Source: Dehalococcoidia bacterium (lineage in GTDB: Bacteria; Chloroflexota; Dehalococcoidia; SAR202; UBA11138). From it: a stretch of DNA of 8,345 bases. The notes below the pieces were generated by a model, which saw only the letters and a program-made list of their open reading frames with translations, had not been told where the DNA came from and searched no databases. The stretch is taken from assembly GCA_012270625.1 (NCBI GenBank), contig JAAXHZ010000200.1:1-8345 (forward strand), read 5' to 3'. This document shows, one piece after another, positions 1-6,396 of this stretch. Numbering within the stretch: the first letter of the stretch is position 1; each line of letters starts with the position of its first letter. The translations under genes were made by a program, and so were the position numbers.

Positions 1-567
1 TCGTTTGATATCGAGACTGCATCCGGAGTCTTGAATGTACGCCCGATCTGGTCAGAAGGCCAGATGACACGCGCATCCGTCAGTATGGGCGCTCCTAGAT
101 TGAGCGCTTCGGAGATCCCGGTGGACGTCTCTGATGGTGACTTCGGCGTCCTCGACTACGCACTGACCGTAGCCGGCCACGAACTAAGTCTCAACTGCGT
201 CTCAATGGGCAATCCTCACGCCGTAGCTTTCATGGACGACCCTATAGAGGGCTTTCCTCTGACTGAGGTTGGCCCAAAGGTCGAGCGCAGCCAGATATTT
301 CCAGAAGGCGTGAACTTCGAGATCGTCAACGTAGTGGACCGCGGTCGAATCAGGGTGCGAGTCTGGGAGCGAGGATCGGGCATTACGCTGGCGTGTGGGA
401 CGGGGGCCTGCGCGGCAGCTGTGGCATCTCGGCTTCACGGTTTGGTCGATGATGAAGTTGCTGTCGAGCTTCCTGGTGGCGAGCTGACCGTAATCTGGCC
501 GGGCGAGGGAGACGTGATTTTGGAAGGTCCCGTCGCCCATGTCTTTGAAGGGAAGTGGCCCGAGTAG
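1..567 (+). CDS. dapF: Diaminopimelate epimerase, 3' part (cut by window start)
   Basis: DapF interconverts LL- and meso-diaminopimelate in the cytoplasm, the last step before lysine and peptidoglycan precursors. The frame is open from base 1, so this is the C-terminal 188 residues of a protein that is usually about 270-280 long; the true start lies upstream. Visible family motifs are SMGNPHAV near bases 205-228, ERSQIFPEGVNFE, the substrate-binding VWERGSGIT, and ACGTGACAA, which carries the second catalytic cysteine (codon 394-396). The first catalytic cysteine belongs to the missing N-terminal half. The reading frame is intact to the TAG at 565-567. The downstream gene is a diaminopimelate aminotransferase, which fits the assignment, although a 424-bp gap separates them, so co-transcription is not assured. 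No convincing terminator follows the stop. Confidence 0.95.
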   Translation, partial: SFDIETASGVLNVRPIWSEGQMTRASVSMGAPRLSASEIPVDVSDGDFGVLDYALTVAGHELSLNCVSMGNPHAVAFMDDPIEGFPLTEVGPKVERSQIFPEGVNFEIVNVVDRGRIRVRVWERGSGITLACGTGACAAAVASRLHGLVDDEVAVELPGGELTVIWPGEGDVILEGPVAHVFEGKWPE

Positions 568-991
568 CCCAAGTATCGGATATGTAGTCCTTCTTACCGT
601 TGCAGTTAGGTCAATGGGTTCTTGGGTCACTCTTTTGCCAATCTGATCGAGACGACGCGGACCCGACTTGCTTTGCGTTGGTCAACATCCACAAAACAAG
701 CCCGTAATCACCTTGCTTTGGAATTTCGGCAGCCTATATCGTAGAAGGTTAGCATTCTACGCTCATGTTAACGTTTTAGTTAGGCTATCTGGCCTAGCTG
801 GACCGTGCGGTCTTCAAAGTGCAAAGTCGAAAACGACCCCGCCGCTGTCGGATCATTTCTGTTAGGCATCTTTTCCTTCGACATCACGGAGGTTCTGCCT
901 TCCAAGACCACATAGTTATCAGAGAATCCTTTACCGACAGTGGCAGTTGGCTTAACATGTATCGACCAGCTAAGGTAACGCAGGAGCCGAT
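568..991. other. Intergenic region with clustered small inverted repeats
   Basis: There is no supportable gene in these 424 bases. The middle (about 700-780) is more AT-rich than the flanking genes. It holds three adjacent inverted repeats: CGTAGAA/TTCTACG at 740-746 and 755-761; AGTTAGGC/GCCTAGCT at 778-785 and 792-799, with one G-U pair if read as RNA; and GACCG/CGGTC at 801-805 and 808-812. None is followed by a clear T tract, so they are not convincing terminators. A short frame at 668-865 has no ribosome binding site and no recognisable protein character. The end of the gap contains the possible dapL promoter and ribosome binding site. Confidence 0.6.
931..958 (+). promoter_or_regulatory. 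Possible sigma70-type promoter for dapL
   Basis: TTACCG at 931-936 and TAACAT at 953-958 are separated by 16 bp and lie about 35 bp upstream of the dapL start. Both boxes deviate from consensus and the spacing is one base short of ideal. This is only a plausible candidate; its main support is position in an otherwise empty gap. Confidence 0.3.
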
Positions 992-2161
992 ATGAGATTT
1001 GCGAGCCGTGTAGAGAAGATACCTCCGTATCTGTTTGTTGAGATCAGCCGTAAGATCGCGCAGAAACGCCAGGAGGGAATAGAAGTCATATCGTTCGGGA
1101 TCGGAGACCCTGACCTTGAGACCCCGGCGCCTGTTGTGGATGTGCTGCGTAATACTGCCGGCGATCTTCCCAATCATCGGTATCCCGAGTCGGACGGCCT
1201 TCCTGAGTTCAGGAAGGCGACCGCGAATTGGTACCAGCGTCGCTTTGGCATCTCCCTCGATCCCGACTCTGAGGTGATCTCATTGATAGGGGCGAAGGAA
1301 GGTATCGGACACGCGGCACTGTGCTTCATTGAGCCTGGCGACATCGCTCTTGTGCCGGATCCTGGATATCCAGTCTATTCAGTTGGGACATGGTTCGCGG
1401 GCGGAGACTGTCACTGGCTTCCGCTGAAAGAGGAGAACGGATGGCTCCCTGATCTGGATGCAATACCGGATGACGTCGCCAAGCGTGCTAAAGTGATGTG
1501 GCTGAACTATCCGAACAACCCAACCGGAGGTGTAGCCGATCTTAGCTACTTCAACAGAGTCGTCGAATTCGCGAAGTCGTATGACATAGCAGTGCTTCAT
1601 GACGCTTGCTACACCGACGTGACCTTCGATGGATACAGACATCCTTCATTTCTGCAGGCAGAAGGCGCAATGGATGTTGGGATGGAATTCCACTCTCTGT
1701 CCAAGACGTACAACATGACCGGTTGGCGTTTGGGCATGGCTGTGGGCAACGCTGACATGATCAACGCGCTGCTGATCGTCAAGTCCAACCTGGACTCAGG
1801 TGTGCCCCAGGCGATCCAATACATGGGAATCGAGGCGCTCAACACCACCGACGACTGGATAGACGAACGCAATGCCGTGTACCAGCGCCGCCGGGATAGG
1901 GTGCTTGAGGCGCTATCGGAGATAGGGCTGGAGTTCGATCCGCCCAAGGCGAGCCTGTATGTCTGGGCGCGTGTTCCCGACGGGTATTCCAGCGGCGAAT
2001 TCGCTGAGCAGCTGCTCGACCAGTGCGATATCGTTGTCACTCCAGGTGCCGGGTATGGCGCCTTCGGAGAGGGATACATCAGGTTCTCACTCACCATATC
2101 CGACGATCAGCTGGAGGAAGGACTCAACAGGCTCGCCACCTGGCGGGGCGCCAACAGGTAG
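992..2161 (+). CDS. dapL: LL-diaminopimelate aminotransferase (class I/II PLP aminotransferase)
   Basis: DapL converts tetrahydrodipicolinate plus glutamate to LL-diaminopimelate in one step, bypassing the succinylase and acetylase branches of lysine synthesis. The protein has 389 residues, typical of the family. The N-terminus has the PPYLFVEISRKIA segment and GIGDPD at 36-41. IGAKEGIGH at 99-107 lies in the cofactor phosphate region and YPNNPTG is at 173-179. HDACY at 203-207 carries the pyridine-contacting Asp204. SLSK at 235-238 carries the PLP Schiff-base Lys238, followed by Arg246. YIRFSL near 362-367 carries the carboxylate-binding Arg364. The ATG is supported by AGGAG at 982-986 with a 5-nt gap. 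The neighbour dapF supplies the next enzyme, which favours DapL over a generic aspartate or alanine aminotransferase, but sequence alone cannot fully exclude those. hflX follows 26 bp after the stop and is probably co-transcribed. Confidence 0.82.
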   Translation: MRFASRVEKIPPYLFVEISRKIAQKRQEGIEVISFGIGDPDLETPAPVVDVLRNTAGDLPNHRYPESDGLPEFRKATANWYQRRFGISLDPDSEVISLIGAKEGIGHAALCFIEPGDIALVPDPGYPVYSVGTWFAGGDCHWLPLKEENGWLPDLDAIPDDVAKRAKVMWLNYPNNPTGGVADLSYFNRVVEFAKSYDIAVLHDACYTDVTFDGYRHPSFLQAEGAMDVGMEFHSLSKTYNMTGWRLGMAVGNADMINALLIVKSNLDSGVPQAIQYMGIEALNTTDDWIDERNAVYQRRRDRVLEALSEIGLEFDPPKASLYVWARVPDGYSSGEFAEQLLDQCDIVVTPGAGYGAFGEGYIRFSLTISDDQLEEGLNRLATWRGANR

Positions 2162-2175
2162 CAGGAAGAACTTTC

Positions 2176-2181
2176 AGGAGG
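2176..2181 (+). promoter_or_regulatory. Ribosome binding site that points to an ATC start for hflX
   Basis: A perfect AGGAGG lies between dapL and hflX. Six bases downstream, in the hflX frame, is ATC at 2188-2190. The only in-frame ATG, GTG or TTG candidates nearby are a GTG at 2023, deep inside dapL and 165 bp upstream, and a TTG at 2269, which would delete the first conserved strand of HflX. The site therefore argues that translation begins at the ATC. Confidence 0.6.
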
Positions 2182-2187
2182 AAGAGA

Positions 2188-3360
2188 ATCGCTAAGAAGC
2201 TCAAGCCCACGCGGCCTCGTCGCGAGAGGGCCATTCTAGTAGGCGTAACGCTCAAGCGGAAGCGGCCCTTGCTGGGCGCGCAAGAATCGCTGGGTGAGTT
2301 GGCGGAGCTGGCGCGGACCGCGGGGGCGACGGTTGTCGGTCGTATCACCCAGCGCGTGGATCGACCGTCCCATACGTATCTGGGCAAGGGCAAACTTCGA
2401 GAGCTCGACGAGACATGTCGTAGTCTCGAAGTCGATACCGTCATCTGTGATGATGAGTTGACGCCAACGCAGCAGCGTAACCTCGAGGACGAGTTAGGAG
2501 GACGCAAAGTTCTCGACCGCACAGCCCTGATTCTCGACGTGTTCGCTTCGAGAGCCAGGACGCGGGAGGGACGCCTTCAGGTTGAGCTCGCCCAGCACGA
2601 GTATCTGCTGCCGCGCCTTGCAGGACAGTGGACGCACCTTGAACGCCTCGGCGGAGGCGTAGGAACCCGAGGACCTGGAGAGACCCAGATCGAGACGGAC
2701 CGACGCCTAGTCCGAGGTCGGCTGCAAAAGCTCAAGTCGGAGCTGCAGGGTGTACGTCGGCACCGATCGCTGCACAGATCGAAGCGCGCGGCTAATCAGA
2801 TTCCAGTTATATCGCTGGTCGGATACACGAACGCAGGCAAGAGTACGCTCTTGAACAAGATCACTCACGCCGGGGTCAGGGCAGAGAACCTGATGTTTGC
2901 CACTCTCGACCCTGTAACCCGTCGAATCCAGCTTCCATCCGGTCAGCCAGCATTGCTGACCGATACCGTGGGCTTCATCCACAAGCTGCCAACGTCTCTA
3001 GTAGCTGCGTTTCGAGCGACACTGGAGGAGATCGAAGAGTCCACGCTGATAATTCACGTTGTCGACTCCTCCCACCGAAACGCACCTGAGCAGGTCAGCG
3101 TTGTCGAGTCCATCCTCGACGATCTTGGGCTGAACGACGTGCCGGTCATAACCGCGCTGAACAAGTCAGACCTCAGCCCACCTGAGTCTGCGTCCCGGTG
3201 GCGAGGACGTCCTGACGACTATTTGACGATGATGCCCTCAGAGGCAGCTGACTGGGTCAGGGTGTCAGCCCTTACCGGGGATGGCGTTGATCTCATGCTC
3301 GAGAGGGTTGACTCGATGCTCGCGGCGGCGGACGCAGGCGCAGTGCCTGTCGGCGCTTAA
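2188..3360 (+). CDS. hflX: Ribosome-dissociating GTPase HflX
   Basis: HflX is a cytoplasmic GTPase that binds the 50S subunit and can split stalled or stress-inactivated ribosomes. With the ATC start the protein has 390 residues. The N-terminal domain opens with ERAILVGV (13-20) and contains SHTYLGKGK and DELTPTQQRNLE. The glycine-rich linker at 155-173 holds the signature GTRGPGETQIETDRR. The GTPase domain shows the P-loop GYTNAGKST (212-220), a FATLDP switch I, DTVGF (259-263), NKSD (325-328) and SALTG (360-364), so all G motifs are intact. The start is unusual: AGGAGG precedes ATC, giving a protein that begins (M)AKKLKPTRP. The longer frame from GTG 2023 would overlap dapL by 139 bp and encodes an Arg-rich, unfamily-like extension, so I reject it. 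A sequence error changing ATG to ATC would explain this equally well. The stop is TAA at 3358-3360, and the next gene is convergent. Confidence 0.93.
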   Translation: MAKKLKPTRPRRERAILVGVTLKRKRPLLGAQESLGELAELARTAGATVVGRITQRVDRPSHTYLGKGKLRELDETCRSLEVDTVICDDELTPTQQRNLEDELGGRKVLDRTALILDVFASRARTREGRLQVELAQHEYLLPRLAGQWTHLERLGGGVGTRGPGETQIETDRRLVRGRLQKLKSELQGVRRHRSLHRSKRAANQIPVISLVGYTNAGKSTLLNKITHAGVRAENLMFATLDPVTRRIQLPSGQPALLTDTVGFIHKLPTSLVAAFRATLEEIEESTLIIHVVDSSHRNAPEQVSVVESILDDLGLNDVPVITALNKSDLSPPESASRWRGRPDDYLTMMPSEAADWVRVSALTGDGVDLMLERVDSMLAAADAGAVPVGA

Positions 3361-3451
3361 GGTGAACGAAGTTACCACCCATCCTTCCGAGTGTCCTCGA
3401 TGCCGAGGGTAGGGGGCTGAACTCTCGCCGCGGTTGGTTCGCACTATAAAT

Positions 3452-3507
3452 GTTATGTCAAATACAAGTGTGGCGCTGAGCTACACCACCTGCCTGCTTG
3501 ACATAAC
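3452..3507. repeat. Nested inverted repeat between convergent genes
   Basis: GTTATGTCAA at 3452-3461 and TTGACATAAC at 3498-3507 form a perfect 10-bp inverted repeat with a 36-nt spacer. Inside the spacer, GTGTGGC (3468-3474) and GCTACAC (3480-3486) can form a second stem with one G-U pair and a GCTGA loop. The element sits between the 3' ends of hflX and the minus-strand orphan gene. No T tract follows either arm, so it is not a standard intrinsic terminator, though it could help separate converging transcripts. Terminal repeats of a tiny non-autonomous element are an alternative, but no target duplication is evident. Confidence 0.6.
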
Positions 3508-3516
3508 TAATCGCAA

Positions 3517-3550
3517 ACTGATCAGTGTCTGACTTCACCCGAAAGACACT
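3517..3550. repeat. Palindrome and inverted repeat at the 3' end of the minus-strand gene
   Basis: ACTGATCAGT at 3517-3526 is a perfect 10-bp palindrome. Overlapping it, AGTGTCT at 3524-3530 pairs with AGACACT at 3544-3550, so the stem straddles the stop codon (3535-3537) of the minus-strand gene. Neither arm is followed by a run of T on the minus strand. A termination or mRNA-stability role is possible but not shown. Confidence 0.45.
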
Positions 3551-4623
3551 TGGACAATCGACCTGCTGACCAGCGCTGATATCAGCGGCGGAAAGATGCC
3601 GCCGTCTGTGCGGGGGTCTATGACAACGAGGTTCGACGCCCCTGACACTTCGGACAGCTCTGGGTCGTCCTCGATGTCTGCTAAGACGACGACTCGGTCT
3701 CCGAGCTGGAAAGACGCTGCCCCAATGGTCATCCACATCCTCGTCCGTAACTTTCGGCTGTCGCTCACTTGACTGACTTTCGGCCAGACTACTATGCAGC
3801 CTCGCGCCGAGCGCAGGGCTGCCGAAGTCGCAGGTGAGACGCACTCTGACATCTGTGTGTCGATCTCTACTGCTTTTGCTGGAATCGACAGCGTTTCAAT
3901 GAGATTTGCCACCTCCCGCGCGATCGGATTCCCTTCCGGAGACAAAACCATCACGAAGGGTGCTTCCGCTGCCTCGCGACCCTCATCGATAGGCGTCTCG
4001 AGTGCCGGATTCGGTAGAACGTCAACTGGCTGGACGTCGCCTTCAGCTGCCATAAGGTCATCAACGATGAGAGTCCCCGACCGGTCCGTGACAATTCCGG
4101 CGAGGATGCCGTTCAGTCTGATTATTCGTAAGCACTCTTCAGTCAGCTCTTGACGGACATCGAGCTCACGGACCAGTGTGTTGGATGCGTATGGTATCTC
4201 TGGAAATGGTTTCCCAGAGTAGATGTCATAGAATCTGCGAAAAACGCCGGGCTCCAGTGCCGCCTCGCGAAGCGCTCTTAACTCCTCTCGCGAATCTCGA
4301 GGGGCCGTGAGAAGCTCTCCCAGCGCAGTTAGCTCGATTTGCTCTGATGTGTGGGAACCCACTGTCAGACCGTATCTAGCCGATGAGCCGAGCTTCTGTA
4401 CGAAGGCACTGCTCTTAAGAGTCGTCCCCAGCGTGTCAGCGAGCAGCTCAGTCGGCACGGGATGCCCGCCGTTCACACCCTGGATGGTCTCTGCGATAGG
4501 AAGCGCCTCTTCCAGGGTGTTGACAGGATATGGCCTGGTTAGTCTGGTGCGTCTCGCCACGGTAAGCCTTTCCAGTCTAACAAGTGCGCTAGACCTCTGG
4601 AGCCTTGCTACTGCGTATCCCAT
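3535..4623 (-). CDS. Orphan protein with DUF5343-like N-terminus and TIR-like/Rossmann C-terminus
   Basis: The function is unknown. With the ATG at 4623 it has 362 residues. Residues 31-175 resemble DUF5343-type proteins: a YPVNTLEEAL opening, a winged-helix-like stretch with SARYGL near 81-86, ELTALGELL near 97-105, and a helical part containing RRFYDIYSGKPFPEIP. An acidic, proline-containing linker (about 186-221) leads to a second domain at about 222-355. That domain alternates strands and helices: PFVMVLSPEG, REVANLIETL, a GCIVVWPK strand, then a charged loop, LGDRVVVLAD and NLVVIDPR. The layout is reminiscent of TIR-like predicted nucleotide-binding domains, but the glutamate expected before the LG-type helix is not evident, so NADase activity is doubtful. 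There are no membrane segments. The ATG lacks a good ribosome binding site; GTG at 4560-4558, preceded by GGAAAGG with a 6-nt gap, gives a 341-residue protein starting just before the conserved YPVNTL and is a serious alternative. The gene stands alone, antisense to its neighbours. Confidence 0.8.
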   Translation of the reverse strand: MGYAVARLQRSSALVRLERLTVARRTRLTRPYPVNTLEEALPIAETIQGVNGGHPVPTELLADTLGTTLKSSAFVQKLGSSARYGLTVGSHTSEQIELTALGELLTAPRDSREELRALREAALEPGVFRRFYDIYSGKPFPEIPYASNTLVRELDVRQELTEECLRIIRLNGILAGIVTDRSGTLIVDDLMAAEGDVQPVDVLPNPALETPIDEGREAAEAPFVMVLSPEGNPIAREVANLIETLSIPAKAVEIDTQMSECVSPATSAALRSARGCIVVWPKVSQVSDSRKLRTRMWMTIGAASFQLGDRVVVLADIEDDPELSEVSGASNLVVIDPRTDGGIFPPLISALVSRSIVQVSFG

Positions 4624-5072
4624 TCATGCAGCTGGAACATATGAGAGGCATTCGAAGAAATGAAGCCATCTCAATTTCTGAAAACAATTTCAATCTGCCG
4701 CAACGTGATTCTAATCTATGGCAACCTAATTTACCAGATTATTGAAGATACCAGCAACTTCTGAGCATCTTATTTCAGCTTAATTCTGAAATTGGTCGAA
4801 GCATCGATTCTGGAATCTCGGTGGTTGCAGGGTGATGTCGCGCAGTCCGAGCGTGTACGGCGGATCGTAGGATTATATGACACAGCTATAATTTGAAGGT
4901 CCGAAATCCAACTGAAGGCATCCCGGCCCCATCTGTTTTATTCACGATCGAGCCGAAGAAATGAACATAGGTGTATCGGCGTTCACACTTGCCAATCACT
5001 CCTATGCCGAGCTGCGTGACACCATCGAATGTCGGAAAACCAAGTCAGAACTCCAGGTGATAGAATACGAGC
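4624..5072. other. AT-rich divergent intergenic region with hairpins
   Basis: This gap separates the divergent orphan gene and the ctpA-like gene. The part from about 4660 to 4800 is clearly AT-rich relative to its surroundings. It contains ATTTCAG/CTGAAAT at 4772-4778 and 4786-4792 (7-bp stem, 7-nt loop) and TAATCT/AGATTA at 4712-4717 and 4736-4741. A TATAAT lies at 4887-4892 without a convincing -35 box at normal spacing. Apart from a possible 39-codon frame at its downstream end, I see no gene. Regulatory sequences for both flanking genes probably lie here. Confidence 0.55.
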
Positions 5073-5080
5073 ATGATTAA
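4961..5080 (+). CDS. Possible small upstream ORF overlapping the ctpA start
   Basis: An ATG-started frame of 39 codons runs from 4961 to a TAA at 5078-5080 and overlaps the ctpA-like start by 8 bases. It begins MNIGVSAFTL and is moderately charged, with no signal peptide or membrane segment. The start is preceded only by a weak purine stretch (CGAAGAA). The overlap arrangement would allow translational coupling, with the AGGTGA at 5055-5060 inside the small frame serving the next gene. No family is recognised, and a chance open frame of this length is quite possible. Confidence 0.22.
   Translation: MNIGVSAFTLANHSYAELRDTIECRKTKSELQVIEYEHD
5058..5072 (+). promoter_or_regulatory. Extended -10 element directly before the ctpA start
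   Basis: TGATAGAAT at 5058-5066 matches an extended -10 element (TG-N-TANAAT). It ends only 6 bases before the ATG at 5073, so transcription from it would begin at or next to the A of the ATG and yield a leaderless mRNA. The competing reading is that AGGTGA at 5055-5060 is a ribosome binding site with a long 12-nt gap and the promoter lies farther upstream. Confidence 0.35.
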
Positions 5081-6389
5081 CAAGCACAGTCGCATCTCAA
5101 AATTCCTACTGTCTAACTCCAGAGTGTCGCGCTGGTCTCTGGTTCCGATCGTCGTGCTCTCCGCGGCGCTTGGAGCTTGTACCGCAGATCCGGCTTCGGC
5201 TCCCTCTGAAGACCAGTTGTCTCAGACCGAAGCCCCTTCTTTTGATCCGATGGTCCTCCCCACTGCCCTGCCAGCGGTCCCAATAGACGTCCCCGACGCT
5301 GTTCCAGAAGACCTCGCTACGGCATGGGAGGTGTGGTCTCTGATCAGCGAGCAACACGTCGATAGAGACGGCTTCGATTCTGAGAATTTCGACGAAGGCG
5401 CGATCCGGGGCATCATTGCCGCCCTCGGAGATGCTCATACCAACTACGTACCACCAGAGGTATTCCGTATCGACAATGAAAACCTATATGGATCGTTCGA
5501 GGGGATCGGCGCCACCGTTCAGATGAACCTGGAAGGTAAGCTCTTAATCGTGTCTCCATTGGATGGAAGTCCCGCTGAGGCCGCTGGACTGAGAAGCGGA
5601 GATATGATTCTGGCAGTGAATGGCGAGAGCATCGAAGGTCTCAGCCTGCTGGAAGCGATTAGTAAGATCCGTGGACCAAGAGGTTCAGAGATTACCCTGC
5701 TGGTCAGGCATATTGGACAAATGGAAGAGGTCGAGGTGGTAGTCAGACGCGATCGGATTGAATTGCCGAGTGTACTGGTGCGGAGCCGCCCTGAAGACAG
5801 ATTCGCCCACATACGGCTGACAAGCTTCTACAGCGACACCTCGGAAGACCTCGCCAATGCCATCGAAGAGCAAAAGGCGAACGGAGTCGAAGGCTTGATC
5901 CTCGACGTGCGCGACAACCCCGGCGGGCTGCTGTCGAGTGTGGTGGAAGTCGTGAGCATGTTCATCGACGATGGCTTGGTCCTGTATGAGCTGGATGGCG
6001 CGGGGCGTCGTACTGATCATCGGACCCGCAACCCCGGGCAGTTCACGGACATTCCTCTAGTAGTGCTCGCAAATCGAGGCAGCGCAAGCGCATCCGAGAT
6101 AGTCGTAGGCACTCTGCAGGACTATGGCCGCGCTCAGATAGTCGGAGACAGAACGTTCGGTAAAGGCAGTGTCAACAGGCTGTACCGCCTCGGGAACGGC
6201 GGTGGACTCTACTTGACGTTCGCCAAGTGGTACACACCTAATGGAAGGCTCATCGAAGGCAATGGGATCGAACCGGATCACGAAGTCACATCCAGGGACC
6301 GGCAAAAGGCCGATACAATGCAGCTGGAGAAGGCCATCGAGATCATGGAGGACCTGGTTGCTGCCAGATCGCCGACCGGAGGAGCGTAA
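5073..6389 (+). CDS. ctpA: S41 C-terminal processing peptidase, predicted lipoprotein
   Basis: This is a serine protease of the CtpA/Prc family that trims or degrades extracytoplasmic proteins. It has 438 residues. The N-terminus has basic residues, a hydrophobic stretch (about 22-33) and LGAC ending at Cys36, a lipobox, followed by a Ser/Pro/Glu-rich linker. It is probably anchored on the outer face of the membrane. An N-terminal helical part with GDAHTNYV leads to a PDZ domain (about 140-215, with SPAEAAGLRSGDMILAVNG). The protease core follows, with LDVRDNPGG at 277-285 and NRGSASASE around 334-342. The spacing to Lys364 (TFGKG) identifies Ser339 as the nucleophile, 25 residues before the general base as in CtpB. 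The glutamine usually found four residues after the lysine is Asn368 here. smpB follows after 7 bp, so the two are likely co-transcribed although their roles differ. Confidence 0.9.
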   Translation: MINKHSRISKFLLSNSRVSRWSLVPIVVLSAALGACTADPASAPSEDQLSQTEAPSFDPMVLPTALPAVPIDVPDAVPEDLATAWEVWSLISEQHVDRDGFDSENFDEGAIRGIIAALGDAHTNYVPPEVFRIDNENLYGSFEGIGATVQMNLEGKLLIVSPLDGSPAEAAGLRSGDMILAVNGESIEGLSLLEAISKIRGPRGSEITLLVRHIGQMEEVEVVVRRDRIELPSVLVRSRPEDRFAHIRLTSFYSDTSEDLANAIEEQKANGVEGLILDVRDNPGGLLSSVVEVVSMFIDDGLVLYELDGAGRRTDHRTRNPGQFTDIPLVVLANRGSASASEIVVGTLQDYGRAQIVGDRTFGKGSVNRLYRLGNGGGLYLTFAKWYTPNGRLIEGNGIEPDHEVTSRDRQKADTMQLEKAIEIMEDLVAARSPTGGA

Positions 6390-6396
6390 ACAAACG

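Noticed and set aside
202..630. Minus-strand frame opposite dapF
   Set aside because: Antisense shadow of a clear dapF reading frame with no protein-like features.
668..865. Short plus-strand frame in the dapF-dapL gap
   Set aside because: TTG start, no ribosome binding site, no recognisable composition or family, and it spans the inverted-repeat cluster.
2023..2187. Longer HflX beginning at GTG 2023
   Set aside because: It would overlap dapL by 139 bp, and the added residues are an Arg/His-rich out-of-frame reading of dapL unlike any HflX N-terminus.
3393..3410. Terminator CCTCG/CGAGG after hflX
   Set aside because: Only a 5-bp stem with no T tract on the plus strand.
3468..3486. A real tRNA on the minus strand near TAGCTCAG
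   Set aside because: No cloverleaf: no T-arm, anticodon arm or acceptor pairing around the octamer. One chance octamer in a window of this size is not surprising.
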